From: Cynocephalus volans
Lineage: Eukaryota; Chordata; Mammalia; Dermoptera; Cynocephalidae
DNA length: 64,000 nucleotides
Direction of reading: 5' to 3'
Assembly: GCF_027409185.1 (NCBI RefSeq)
Contig: NC_084472.1
Coordinates: 84,770,427-84,834,426 of the forward strand
Positions 11,391-24,545 of the stretch are shown here, piece by piece. How positions within the stretch are numbered: the first letter of the stretch is position 1; every line of letters starts with the position of its first letter. The translations under genes were made by a program, and so were the position numbers. The notes under the pieces are model-generated. The model had not been told where the DNA came from, did not search any database, and was given only the letters and a program-made list of their open reading frames with translations.

Positions 11391-13449
11391 GATATATGTA
11401 TGCATATATCTGGGGTGTGTATATGTGTGTGTGTGTGCGTAGGAGAGGACTATGTATACAATTGTGGGGAAAAACTAAGTGATCAAACAAAAGTTGTTGA
11501 GACATAGCCGCCAACAGATTGTCAACTGTATAAAGTTGTTGGCATCTCTAGGAATAAAAAGGTAAGGGGGAGAAAATAGTATTTCCAGAACCCAGTAACG
11601 CATGAGCATCTGAGGAAGCTCTACCCAGGGTTTGCTGTTATTTTAGACATACACAGCTAAGTGTAAAATAAATGCAAACTTCTGCCCTCTGATTGTCTTG
11701 TTAATGGCTCCCTTTATCAAATTGTCCAGAAGCCACTTGAGGACAGAGAAGGGAGAGGGAAGATGGAGAAGAGATCTGGATGAACACATGAGGGACAACT
11801 AGCACAGTATCATATCAATTGTAGTTACATTAATATTTTATCAATATCCTTACCAATCATGTTAATATCAATAAAATATGTTATTTGCCCATTAAAAGTA
11901 AATAAGTATAACATATATAATATATGTATATATAATAAATATAAGAGACTATTAAATGTAACTATAAATATTCAAAGCAATATGAAGAATAAAAACATTT
12001 AACATAGTTGAATATTTAGAATATGCCAGGTACTTTCTAAGTATAAAAGTGTATAAGTAAGATTTTATCTTCTCTAGTCCTTACTGAACTTTATCTATTA
12101 GTAATATTTTCAAAAAATGGATATCATCATCTTTAAGATCTCATATTTGATAAGTGATAGAACAAAGATTGACACTCAGGAAAATTCCAGAGTTAGTGCA
12201 GTTATATATAAACTATGCTTTGAGCTGTTTTAATTCTAACATAGAGAAAATGGGTTTGTTTATTCCTATTTTATATATTATGCTATTAGACAAAGCTAAA
12301 ATTCTCTACTCAAGAAGGGACATGGCTAATGAGCACCACAGCTGGGGAGAGAACCTGAGTGACCTGGACCAGAGGCAGACACTCTTCCCTACGTGCCCAT
12401 TTCAGATTCTTCAAACAAGCTGCCACTCTCCTGTTGCTGCTTCCCAGATAATTATGCTGTAATAACATGCTTTAAATTAAGTTTCAATGTATCCTTTCAA
12501 TATTTCTCCTGCCCACTTTGTATACAATCAGCTTTAAAGAATTATGCAAACATTTTGTTTAGGTTCCCTCAATTGCAAATTGCTTTTTAACTCACTTAAT
12601 TATAAAGGGCATTCATCTTTTCTCATATGCAGTAATTAGGCTTAAGTATGCAAGCAAAGACATTGATCTTTGGTAATGCTTCTATAGTATATATAATTTT
12701 ATATTTTTTATTTTTATTTACTTTATATGTATATTTTATCTTCTTTGGATATCTGTATATCTGTATCTATATATCAATAGATGTGTGTGCATGTATGTGT
12801 TTGTGTACACTCAACCCTTATCTACTATTAAATAGGCTGAACATTTCCTAAAATGGGAAATATCTAGGACCATTGCCAGACGCTATGTCTACCTTGTCAA
12901 TTTCAGGAAGCAACAGATCTGTGCTGGTTTCTCAATCTGTACTAATGGCCTGTGTGCTTCCCTTAGAGCTAGACAACAACTATCAATAGCCTCTGCCATT
13001 ATACTAAGGCACATTATACTCTAAATCAAATAACAACTAATTCGACTCATGCAAATTTCTGCACGTGCACAGAGCACATAAACACCATTTGCTAGGTTGA
13101 TTCATGAGAGGAATCCCAGGCCTGAAAACAGTGAATTACAAGGAGATGGGGTATTAATCCTGATAGTGGGAACAATGCTCCCTGATCATGTTCCATCTTT
13201 GTGCTGACTTGATACCCTTCCGATATGATGGAACCCTTTAGGCAGCCACTACCAAACCCACTGTGCTCATTTCCTGATAGAGCAGAACAATACCCTTTTT
13301 CTTCAGCTAAGACTAAATCTAGACTTTCCTTTTCTTTGTTTCAAATATATGAGAAAAAATTCACCAATTTCTCTCATTTTTGTAAGCTCCTGATGATGAT
13401 TATTAATTCACATACTCAAATTTAAAGTGATTCTGATAATGAATATTTG
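11391..13449. other. Interval with no recognised gene
   Basis: AT-rich, with a TG-rich microsatellite at about 11415-11440 and TA-rich runs at 11910-11940 and 12690-12780. Open frames are short and look random. The segment from about 12870 to 13200 is less AT-rich and appears unique. Confidence 0.55.
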
Positions 13450-13850
13450 ATTCATTCAGTTTGTTTCTCCACATTTCTTCACTGAGCACTTACTAAGTTG
13501 CTGGGATACTTTTGTGAGCAAAGAGATAAAATTGCTCTCCTTGTGGAGCTTATAATACAGATGGGGAAAACAGATTACTGAGAAAATAAGAGTTACAATA
13601 CAACTATAGTAAAAGTCAACATGTGCTGTGGAGAAAAATAAAGCATGGATGGGGGTAAGGGGTAGGTCATGCAGTATTAAATAAGATGGTCAGGTAAGAA
13701 TTCAATAAGGAGGTGTCATTTTAGGAGAAATTGAAGGAGATCAAGGAGCAAGACATTTGCGTATTATCTAGGAAGAGTATTTTAGGCAGAGGAAGCAGCT
13801 ACAACTGCATCCCTGCAAGAGAAGTATGCTAGTGTATCCAGGAATGCCAA
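13450..13850 (-). mobile_element. LINE-2 3' region, antisense
   Basis: Matches the antisense of the L2 3' end in order: ttcactgagcacttactaag, ttgctctccttgtggagctt, gtgctgtggagaaaaataaagc, gatggtcaggtaagaa, aggaggtgtcattttagg and gagtattttaggcagaggaa. Diverged and non-coding. Confidence 0.75.
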
Positions 13851-15964
13851 AAATGTTGCATAAATGGGGGGGATGGGGTGGAGAGGGCATAAAAGAGGAA
13901 GAAACTCACAGGACATGAGGTGGGACAGCAAAACAGTGTTGGTAGGGATGGGGCACATCTTGATGTGCAGATGAAAAACCATTTAGAGGAACCGAGCAGA
14001 AGCAGTGAATGACATGTATCAGCACTGGCTTGGGAACTCTCCATTTTTGATTCCACATAATCCATGAGAGCATTGTTTATCCCCATTTTGTGAAACTGTG
14101 TATTGTGGACAATTAGAGTGCCTGGCTCAGGGTAAGACTTCAATGAATAGCTATTGACTGACTGACTTTGCTCTAGTTCATTTGAGTTAAGTAAAAATAA
14201 AATGTAAAATGAGCAGAAAGATTTTTTAAAAATGAAATATGTTGTCACATTCAAAATATGCCAAGGTTTAAGATTTCAGTAGAAATATTTGTATCCCACT
14301 GTGAAAATTAGTCACATGTTCATAAAAGATCAAACTTATATCATTATGTTATGATATTCTAATTCTGCCACATCCTGAGAACAGTTTAAATCAAAGCTGA
14401 AGCAACTCCCCAGTGCTTCCCAGTTCACAGTTATAACTTGGGGTTCTTTTTGTTACAGTTTAATAGTATAAGAGTACCTTGTTATACAATATTTGAGTCC
14501 TCACAATGACAAAGTTTGCGTGGGAAAGAAAAATTGCCTTAACCAGAAAATTTCCACTAATGAATTAATAGAAATAGTCACTATTCAAACCTCACATGTC
14601 ACTGAACGCTAACACCTCTGTCATGCTATCATAGCAATGGGAAATACAATTAGCACAAGTATTGCAAATAAAAATTTTGAATTCAAATTTTTTACCTTGG
14701 TTTGTGAAGACGAAGAAAATGTTAAAGAACAGATAGAATTACACTTAAGGCGTTAACAATGAGTGAGAACGTTTTCTTTCAGTTATGGCAGAGTGAGGCC
14801 AATTAACTGAAAGAAGAAAAACAAAAGAAAAGTAATGAAGACTATAAAAAGACAATGATGTACATATCAAAGATTAAGTTAGACACATGGAAAAATTGAT
14901 AAAACCCTACATTACTCCTTTTGAAAAATAGCAACCTTTATGATCATGATAAAAGTCAAATATAAATTAATATATGCCATATTATGCTATCATACAATTT
15001 CCCTTAAAATTACACAAAAATCTCCACTTAAGTGACTTTGTTGAGCTAACATTTCAATGAAATCAAATAATTGGTATTAAAGTATTAAATTTTAAATATT
15101 CTCTATAATTTGTAGTTTTATTCCTAGAGAAAAATATACAGGCCATTTTTATGCTATCTCCTGTAAAAGGTTGGTCCTTGTCTTAAATTATATTACTTAA
15201 GAAGCCATTTTTTTTTCCTGTACTGAATATATTCTCAAGCTATTGAGAATTTCCTGTACAACATTTACATCAAATGAATTACTGATAGAATTTTACTTTC
15301 TCAAATAAGACAGTTTTGCAAATCATCTTATTTTACACTAAATAAACTATTATGTTTTTTAAACTATTGCTTATAGACTTCTGATTATCTCAGGAAGGGA
15401 ACAAATCCTTCTTGAGTCCCAAAGAGTATTTTGCCAATTATTATATCACTCATTTCACTAAACTACCTAAAAGAGAAAATAATAAGGGTCATGAATGAAG
15501 CTTAGAGACTTTTAAGTGACTTATAACAAGTTACAAAGCTGGTGAAGAAGAAAGTCATAATTTAAGCCAAGATTTTCTGATTCCAAGGTCATTTTGATAC
15601 TTTCTAATATCCATCATATTAATAGGTATTCAACTGCCAACTGCTTTCTCTTGAAATCCATGTATGTTTGTGGGAAAAGAAGTCAAATATTTAAATCTAC
15701 TTTTACAGGGTTATTAAGTTCAGTTTTTACAACTAGAATAATGGAAGAACAGGAAGGAATAAAGTTTTACATATTTCATAGCTATTATGACCAGCCACAA
15801 AATTAGTTACAGATTTATAATTTGTAATTAGATTTTGTTTTGTAATACAGTAATGTCATGGTTTTATGCCTCAAAACACTAGTTAAAGCTCAACTAACCA
15901 ACTAAATAGTAAATCTGTTTTGAGCATTATATGGTCACACTATGTATAATACTATATTGTGAAT
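13851..15964. other. AT-rich interval with no recognised gene
   Basis: A short MIR-like tail may lie near 14120-14155 (tgcctggctcagggtaagac), but it is too short to call. Otherwise nothing was recognised. Confidence 0.5.
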
Positions 15965-16279
15965 TGATTAATGGACGCAAAAAGGTTAGATAGGAAAAAT
16001 AAGTTCTATGGGTTTACAGTCAAGCTAGGTAGCTATAATTAACAATAATTTTCTGCATGTTATCAAATGACTAGAAGAGAGGAAATCAAATGTCCTCATC
16101 AAAAAGAAATGATTAAGTTTTATAATGATGAATATGCTAATTACCCTGATTTGATCGTCCCAGATTTCATGAATGCATTGATATTCAACTCTGTACCCCA
16201 CAAATATGTATATTCAATGTTTCTGTAAAAAAAAGTCAGAATAAAAAAATTAAAAATCCATTAATTAATCAATAAATAA
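15965..16279 (+). mobile_element. Old LINE-1 3' UTR fragment (L1MA/L1MB-like)
   Basis: Contains the standard old L1 3' UTR order: tataattaacaataatttt, gactagaagagaggaaat, aagaaatgattaagttt, ctaattaccctgatttgatc and ctgtaccccacaaatatgta, followed by an A-rich tail from about 16224. Only the 3' UTR remains, so this is a severely 5'-truncated insertion. Confidence 0.78.
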
Positions 16280-19200
16280 AAATGCTTGTCCTCAAGGAAC
16301 TTAAAGTAGAGGGCACATACACGTATGAAAAATTAGACAACATAAGTAAGTTTTTTTAAGGCTAGATAAATTGTTAAATTACCTTATTTTAACTCAAACA
16401 TTTAAATTCCTTTATAAAAGTTTTTATTGTAACTTTAAGTGTTATGATAATGTACCTTTTACTGTCATTTTCAAGCCTTTCTTTTTGCCAAATAATAGAC
16501 ACTGGAGAGTAGAAGGTCACTTCAAAGTGTGAACCTTGCCAAATGATAGTCTTCCACAGCAAGTTACCCCTAAGGACAAATAATAGTTTTGAGCTGAAAA
16601 ACAGCAGCCAAGGATTGTTTCTATTCTGAAACAAACATGTCTAGTCATAAGAGAAAGGGTGATTGCATCCCACAGAGCTATCCATATTTTCTTCTGGCAC
16701 TTAACAGGCTTAGAAAAATGAATGAAACAACCAATAAGCTAATGAACAATATGTGTAGAAAATAGAATTGTAGAATGTTGACAAATGTAAATTTCTACAG
16801 TCCTAACTACAAATTGGCACATGACAGAGCCATTGAAATTAAATGCCAGAAGCTCAGTACAAAAAAGGGCTCAAGATGTTTAACTGTAGGCACATTTAGT
16901 TTTCTAAATCAGCCAAATTTCAACACACGTTGGAGACTCTTGTAATAGAGGAACCATTCAACTGTATGTTTTGACATCCAAGTTGGCATCTCTGAAAGTA
17001 AAGCTCTGAAAGCTACAGTACAGAAAGAAAAACTACAGATCAGTTTTTCTTCGTTTTTATTAAAGATGTTTAATGGTCTTGATGTGACTCCAGCTTTAAA
17101 ATGTTACTGGCACAAAATACCACAAATTATCCAAGTTCCTTTTGCCAAAGCCACATGGAAACTGAAGCTAGTTTCCATATTTTTAAAAACATTTTGTAAA
17201 TGGTAAGTTTAATGATCCCATGCTTTTCATGACTTTGTCAATAAGATGTTAGTTCAAAATAATGATGTAAAAATAACATGAATATTAAACCACAGGTTCT
17301 TGCTGTTTTGGTCTGTATTTAACATTCATAAACCTGTCTTAAACTCATTAAAAAGAAAAGCAGATTAATAATTAGTGGCTTAACTCAATTGAAATTGAAT
17401 TGTTTATTTCTCAAACCTTATTATGGATACAACAATACTTCTCTATACCACTTAACCACAAGGTATTGAAATGTGTGGCTAAGTTTAATAGCATGAATAA
17501 ATGTATCCACACATTTAAATACTTATGAACAGTATGAATTAACTTACCATAAGGTATTTAAACTTATTAATCACAACCTTAAGGTAGTCAAACTTATTGG
17601 TAGGAATGAATATCATTTCGATGTACACGTACTATCATTTTCTCCACCTCATATAAGCAAAAATGTAATGCCTACAATTTCTGTTGTATTTTTAAACGTT
17701 CTGGTGTAATCTCTGCTTCCTTAATTCCAAATAAACTAGTCAGAGATAGAGTACGTATGACAGATAAAAGATACTTATAATTAGGACTTTGTTACCAAAT
17801 TTTACCAAATTACATCATTTACTTGATCATCAACTTAATTTTATTTTATTTTTTTCATATCCTATTGGCTCTCCAATACTTGTCTGTCTTATCATCTGAG
17901 AGAGGCCTCATTCAAACTCTTGTTTTTGTAAGCCATTGAAAGAAACCTGTGAGGAACCCATGGCTTTTCAACAGAGAGATGAAACTTTTATTATATTTCC
18001 ATGAACTCTCATAAATTCTAAAAAAAAATCCATTTGTTTTAAAAGCATGTTCATGAATATCTATCAGAATTTTTTTTTTTTTTTTTTTGCTCTTTAGGGT
18101 GCTATGATGACTATAATGAATATATCTGATTTAAACCAAAATCTATAATTGTTTTGATTTCTACAGCTCAATTTTTATTTCCTCTTTATTCAGAATAATA
18201 ATGGTTACAATTAAAAATATTTATGCATAGCTTATTAAACATAAATTTAGTTTTCCTTTAGAGACTGGCATATACTAAAAGCACAGGATAAATGATCTGC
18301 TGTTTATGCCTTTCCTTGAGAACACTCAATGTGCATGAATCATGATAAAGAATTCAGCACTAGTGATAACAAATGACATGAGTTGATAAGATTCTGGAGC
18401 ATTTTAAAACTTATCTTTATACATCAAATGTTAAAAACAGAAAGCATCCATTATGTATAACAAACACACATGTGCTATTTATCCAACTTCTGATTCAATT
18501 CAATGATATGGTTTTTGGGCAATTATAAAAAGAATTGTAGAATACCATTATTAACATGCACAGCTAATGTGGTTTTATGTTATTGTATTATATACATGGT
18601 GTGTGTGTGTTTCTCCACAGATGAGTTTTTAAAAGAGCATTGATGTGTGTGCTTATATTCTTCTAAGTTCTAATGTATGAGAATTGTGAACCTAGAAAGC
18701 TTGAATAATATGAATCCCTTTATCCTAAAATTTACAGTATTTGAATCATTCTAGATCGGCCTACCATAATCTTTGGAAGCATGTTCTGTTTTTAAAGCAC
18801 TGATTTAAAATTCTGCTTTTTCACCACTAACACTTCTTTCTAACCATATATATGTACTGTTTTCTGCTCTCCTCTTTCCTTAGATCTATTTCTCTTTACA
18901 GTTTCAACTGTTGCTTGGAATTTTCAGAATGTATTTTTGTGTATAGTATTTGTGTATTCTCGTATTCTAAAAAGTCGGTGTAAATGAACAAGACAACTGC
19001 TTTCTCCAGCTGTACTGTGTATCTTTCTGTTCACTATTGAAAAAAGGGATACAGCAAAATCCAGGTGCTGGAGCACATTAAGCAATTTCTAGATGTATTG
19101 ATGATGTAAAAGTAAGACTCTGCCAAAATATTTGTTACTATAGAACATGAATATGGTTAGCCAATTTTTTAGCCAAACTAAATTTGAAAGAATTGTTTAA

Positions 19201-19965
19201 GATGGTACTGCTTAGCTTCTATTCAAATAAACTTAATTTAACTTAATTCAAGTTAACATTGGAGAGCTTCAGAAAATATTTGTAAAAGAGAGGCATCCTT
19301 CAAACTGGGTAAAAGTTAAGTAAAACAGAAAATATGTGTAACAGCCAATTTTGAGAGACATGCAAAATAAATAGTTGTTTTTCATATTTTCCCTGCTACA
19401 AAAGGCGAATGCTGATTGATGCTGAAGCTACATTTCTGATTGTTAACTACATGCATCATTCTATCGGTTGTAGCAACAAAGACCTATTTATTGTAAGGTA
19501 TTTAGAATTCTCATGAGCAATGCTAGTAGGGAAACTGTTTTATTGTAAAAGAGGATGTGCCTTGCTGCTTAGGGCACTATCTTGCTTGGACATGCTCATG
19601 TGAGCAGAGGTTACCTAAATTCTGTTGCCAATTTCCATATGAACTCTTTTCTGGTATTTGTCTTTAACCACCTGAAATTTGATTGCCTGGAGGAAACAGA
19701 AGAAGTTGAATTAAAAGACTTGTAAATATGCATAATCAATTATGATCTTTATCTTTAGCCTATTGTTTACTGAAGGCTAACTATATTCATTCGCACACTT
19801 TCCAAGCACTTAAGAATAATTAAAATCCAAACTTACAGTCTTTCCAGAAAACCACAACTCTCTCCAAATGTTCCAATTTATTTATTTATTTTTTATCAGT
19901 GGTGGTAAAATTCAACCACCTGTTCATGGTTAAAACAGTATTACTTATCAAGCCTTATAAATATT
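16280..19965. other. Repeat-poor interval, no gene recognised
   Basis: About 3.7 kb with no family I recognise apart from a poly-T near 18070 and a short (GT)n near 18600. No long open frame or splice-delimited reading frame was seen. It is the longest apparently unique block in the window, so conserved non-coding sequence could be present, but alignment is needed. Confidence 0.5.
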
Positions 19966-20149
19966 TTTTTTAATTTTATTTTATCATTACACAATGTAAA
20001 TATTTTTTGTGGCCCTTTACCAATTTCTCCCTAACTTTCCCCCATTCCCCACTCTGGTGGCCTTGGTTTTATTCTCTCCTTTTGAAAGTAAAAGGAATTA
20101 TTGTGATTGTACTTTTCTTTCTTTACTTATTTAATTATTTTTCAGCTTC

Positions 20150-21860
20150 CATTTATGAGTGAGGACATATGATATTTCTCTTTCTGTACTTGTCTTGTTA
20201 AACATAACATAATTTTCTCCAAGTTTATCCATGTTGCTGCGAATGGCAGAATTTCATTCCTTTTTATAGAGTAGTATTCCATTCTGTGTGAACACTATAT
20301 CTTCCTCATCTGGTCATCTGTTGATGAACATTTAGGTTGGTTCCAACCCTTAGCTATTGTAAATAGTTCTGCGATAAACATGGGAGTGCAGGTATCCCTC
20401 TGACATGATGATTTCCATTCCTTTGGGTGTGCACCCAGCAGTAGTATTGCTAGATTGTATGGCAGTTCTATCTGTAATTGTTTGAGGAATCACCATACTG
20501 TTTTCCATAATGGCTGCACTAATTTACAGTCCCACCAACAGTGTAGGAGTGTTCCCCTTTCTCTGCATCCTCACCAGCATTTGTTATTCTCTGTTTTTTT
20601 ATAATGGACAGTCTAACGGGCATGAGATGACATCTCAATATGGTTTTGATTTGCATTCCCCTGATGCTTAGTAATGTTGAGCATTTTTTCACTTGCCTGT
20701 TGGCCATTTGTATATCTTCCTTTGAGAAATGCTTATTCAACTCCTTTGCCTATTTTTTTAATCAAGTTCCTTGTTTTTTACTGTTAAGATGTTAAGTTCC
20801 TTGTATATTCTGGATATTAATCCCTTGTCGGATGCATAGTTTGCAAATATTTTCTCCCATTCTGCAGGTTGTCTTTTCGCTCTGTTAACTATTTCTTTTG
20901 CTTTGCAGGAGCTTTTTAGTTTTTTGGGTTATTTTCTTAATTTTTTTAGTTTGATATAATCCCATTTGTTTATTTTTTCTTATGTTGCCTGTGATTTTGG
21001 GGCCTTATTCATAAAGTCCTACTTCCTGGAGTGTTTCCCCTATGTTTTCTTTAAAGAGTTTTATAGTTTCAGGTCTTATATATAACTCTTTAATCCATAT
21101 TAAGTGGATTTTGGTTTATGTTGAGAGGCGCAGCTCTAGTTTCATTCTTCTACATATGGGTATCCAGTTTTCCTAGCACCACTTATTGAAGAAACAGTCT
21201 TTTCCCCAATGTATGCTCCTGTCACTCTTGTCAAATACCAGTTGGCTGTAAGTATGAAGGTTGATTTCTGGGTTCTCTTTGCTGCTGCATTGGTCTGAAT
21301 GTCTGTTTTTTCACCAGTACCATGTAGTTTTGGTTACTAGCTTTGTAGTATAATTTGAAGTAGGTAGTGTAATGCCTCTTTATTTTTTTTGCTCAGGATT
21401 GCTTTGGCTATTTGGGGTCTTTTGTTGTTCCATATGAATGTTAGGATTGTTTTTTTTCTGTTTCTGTAAAGAATGCCATTGGTATTTTGATGAGGATTGC
21501 ACTGAATCTGTAGATTTCTTTGGGTAGTACTGATATTTTCACAAAGTTAATTCTTCCAATCCAGGAGCATGGAATGTCGTTCCATCTTTTTGTGTCCTCT
21601 AATTTTTTTCAACAGTGATTTGTAGTTCTCATTGTAGAGATATTTCACTACCTTTGTAAAATTGATTCCTAGGTATTTGATTTTTTGGTGACTATAGTAA
21701 ATAGTCCAGCTTTCTTTGATTTCTTTTTCTGCTAGTTCATTATTGGAGAATAAAAAACAGCTACCTACTGTTTTCGCACGTTGATTTTGTATCTGGCAAC
21801 TTTACTGAAATTGTTTACTAGCTGTAAGAGTTTTGTAGTAGTCTCTAGGTTTTTCTATAG
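20150..21860 (-). pseudogene. L1 ORF2 C-terminal remnant
   Basis: On the minus strand the part nearest 21860 reads IENPRDYYKTL and, after a frameshift, VNNFSKVARYKIN, placing it just after the RT catalytic core. Further along, 20740-20519 reads [18 protein letters not shown] and then the start of the cysteine-rich C-terminal segment. Multiple frameshifts and stops interrupt it. The RT palm with the FADD box is not present. Confidence 0.85.
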
Positions 21861-21884
21861 TCTTCCCTCACTATTTATCCCTCA
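21861..21884 (-). other. Internal deletion junction in L1 ORF2
   Basis: The endonuclease-RT linker (ending [10 protein letters not shown] on the minus strand) is joined within about 25 bp to sequence downstream of the FADD box. By comparison with the L1 at 311-3533, this removes roughly the whole RT fingers and palm, about 1 kb. Confidence 0.75.
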
Positions 21885-23020
21885 TTTCTCCTCCTTTTTA
21901 AAAGTTAATCTAGCTAACGGCTTGTCTATTTTGTTTATCTTCTCACAAAACCAACTTTTTGTTTTATTGTTCTTTTGTATCAGTTTTGGGGTCTGTATTT
22001 CATTTATCTCTGCTCCAATATTAAATATTTCTTTCCATCTACTAATTTGGGGATTAGATTGTTCTTGTTTTCCTAATTCTTTGAGGTATAGCATTAGGTT
22101 GTTTATTTGAAATCTTTCTGTTATTTTGATATAAGTGTTTATTGCAATAAACTTCAATCTTAGTACTGCTGTTGCAGTATCCCACAGGTTTGGGTATGAT
22201 GTGCCTTTATTTTCATTAGTTTCAATAAATTTTTCGATTTCCTTTTTAATTTTGTATTGGACCCATAGGTCCAAGGAACATGTTGATATCTATGTATTTG
22301 TATAGTTTCCAGATTTTTGCTTGTTATTGATTTGTAGTTTTAATCTGTTGTGGTCTGAAAAGATATTTGATACATTTTTTAAAAGTTATGTTGAGACTTG
22401 ATTTGTGACTTAGTATGTGGTCTATCCTGAAGAATGTTCCATATGCTTATGAGAAGAATGGAAATTCTGATTTGTTGGATGGAATGCTCTGTAGATATCT
22501 GCCAGGTCCAATTGGTTTGAAGCGTAGCTTAAATCCTATGTTTTTCTGTTGATTTGCTGCCTAAATGATCCGCCCAGCACTGAGAAAGGGGTATTCAAGT
22601 CCCCTGCTATTATCGTATTGGGGTCTATCTCCTTGTTTAGGGCTAACAGTGTTTGCTTTATATATCTGGGTGCACAAGTGTAGTTGCATATGTATTTATG
22701 ATTGTTGTCTTTTTGCTGTATAGATACCTTTATCACTATGTAGTGACCTTCTTTGTCTTTTTATGGTTTTTGGTTTAAAGTCTGTTCTATCTGATATAAG
22801 AATAGCTATTCCTGCTCATTTTTTTGTTTCCATTCATGTGGTGTATGTTTTTCCATCCCTTCACTATTAGTCTGTGTGTGTCTTTACATATGAGATGAGT
22901 TTCTTGAAGACAACATACAGTTGGTTTTAGCTTTTAAACCCAATCTATCAGTCTGTGTCTTTTGAGTGGGGAGTTTAATCCACTTATACTTAGGGTTATT
23001 ACTGAAAGGTATTATCTTAC
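21885..23020 (-). pseudogene. L1 ORF2 endonuclease and linker remnant
   Basis: Minus-strand 22274-21882 reads [17 protein letters not shown], then [17 protein letters not shown] and [17 protein letters not shown], the L1 region after the endonuclease. Minus-strand 22736-22536 carries the endonuclease motif TIIAGDLNTPFSVL, where AGDLN replaces the usual GDFN-type active-site wording. Near 22990-23010 the ORF2 start region reads VITLSISGLNSPLKRHRL before an in-frame stop. The APE-type endonuclease that nicks target DNA is therefore recognisable but broken. Confidence 0.87.
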
Positions 23021-23199
23021 TCCTGGCATTTTATTGCTTTTTGTTTGGAAGCTTTAAATACCTTTTGTTCCTTTCTTCCGCTTTTTATTATTTATCTTTG
23101 ATATATATTGCTTGTTCATGATGGTAAGATTTAATTTTTTTCTTGTTCTCATTTGCATTTTTCTTCTACCAGTGGGTTTTGTTCTTTCTTGTATATACA

Positions 23200-24085
23200 T
23201 GGCTGAGATTACTATTTTTCAGATTTCAGATGCAGGGAATTTCTTGCAGGGCTCGTTTTGTGGTCATGAACTTCCACAGTTCTTGTTTGTCTGGAAAATA
23301 CACTATTCATCCCTCATTTCTGAAGGATAGCTTTGCTGCGTATAGTATTCTTGGCTGGTAGTTTTTTTTCTTTTAGTATTTTGACTATATCATCCCATTT
23401 TCTTATGGCCTATAGAGGTTCTATTGAGAAGTCTGCTGTTAGTCTGATAGGGGCTCTTTACAGGTGACTTGACACTTTTCTCCTACTACTTTTAGGATTC
23501 TCTGTGTTTGAGCTTTGCCAGTTTGATATAATGTGTCTCAGAGAGGATCTTTTTGGACTGAATTTGTTTGAAACCTTTGAGCCTCTTGGATGTGAAGGTC
23601 TATGTCTTTCCCTCTACCTAGGAAGTTTTCCATTATTATTTTGTTGAATAGGATTTCCATGCCTTTCCCTTTCCCTCTCCTTCTGGAACACCCATGATTC
23701 AAATGTTTGTGTGCTTAAGGTTGTCTGATAGCTCTCTTGGATTTTCTTCATTTGTTAAATTCTTTTTCCTCCTTTTTTTTTTTTTTTTTTTTTTTTTGCC
23801 TGCTTGGATTATTTCAAAAAGACTATGTTCGAGATCAGAAATTCTTTATTCTGCTTGCTCTAGCCTGCCTTTTAAGTTCTTGGTTATGTTTCTCATTTCA
23901 CTGAATGAATCTTTCAATTCTATTAGTTCTGATACATTCTTCTTTAGAGTATTAATCTCTTTGGAAGTTTTCCCCTTAATATCTTGGAATTTTAAAAATT
24001 TTATTATGCTGTCTAACTGAGTCTTCGCATGCTTTGTTGAGTTTCTTAAGATTGTTGCTTGAAATTTCTTTTTATTTTCAGTCAT
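23200..24085 (-). pseudogene. L1 ORF1 (RNA-binding chaperone) remnant
   Basis: Minus-strand 24085-23846 gives a heptad-rich stretch (KEINTLKKNVSELIELKDSF) typical of the ORF1p coiled-coil trimerisation region. Sequence towards 23200 corresponds to the RRM and C-terminal domain (antisense landmarks: gaagtctgctgttagtctga, cacccatgattcaaatgttt). A 25-bp-scale poly-T lies at about 23773-23797. Frameshifts and stops prevent a product. Confidence 0.8.
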
Positions 24086-24089
24086 TTGA

Positions 24090-24545
24090 AGGGTTTCCTG
24101 TTCTATGGGGTACTGTATTCCTATGGTAGTGTCATATTTTCTTTATTTTTTCAAATTTCTAGTATCTCTACATTGATGTCTCATCATCTGGTAGAGCAGT
24201 TGCTTCTTCTATTATTCTGGAGTAGACTTGGAGGATAGAGACTTCCTTTACAAATTTTGGTTCTCCTGGTGACTGACCCTGTGCCAGTGCAGTCAAGTGG
24301 GTGTCAGGCCACCTGAACAATGTCTGTGGTTTCTAATGTGGCACTGAGCTGCCCTTGCAGTGGCAGTGGCTGTGGCAGTGTCTGTGGTGGACAATCCATG
24401 CAGAATTGGTGTTTTTTGCATGCTCCTGCCTTCTTTTGCAGAGGATGCTACCCATGGCTCCTGCCTTCTCCCAGTTGATGGGATATGCCCACAGCTCATG
24501 CCTAGGCCCCCAGGCATATTCCTCAATATTTTTCTTTGAATATTT
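24090..24545 (-). other. L1 5' UTR-like segment
   Basis: Lies upstream of ORF1 in the antisense L1. It contains a GC-richer portion with repeated gtggcagtggc-type units around 24350-24390. No promoter element can be assigned. The outer end is inferred from loss of L1 resemblance and a weak TSD. Confidence 0.6.

Larger units (their letters stand above)
19966..24545 (-). mobile_element. Long LINE-1, antisense, with RT core deleted
   Basis: Reading right to left: a 5' UTR-like part (24545 to about 24090), ORF1 (about 24085-23200), ORF2 endonuclease (about 23010-22500), linker (22270-21885), then a jump to the RT end and C-terminal region (21860-20150), and 3' UTR ending in a poly-T at about 19966-19985. 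Typical L1 landmarks are present throughout. The flanks agccttataaat (19951) and tgcctttatataatt (24556) may be a degenerate TSD, which would make this a nearly full-length insertion. Many stops and frameshifts show it is old. Confidence 0.9.
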
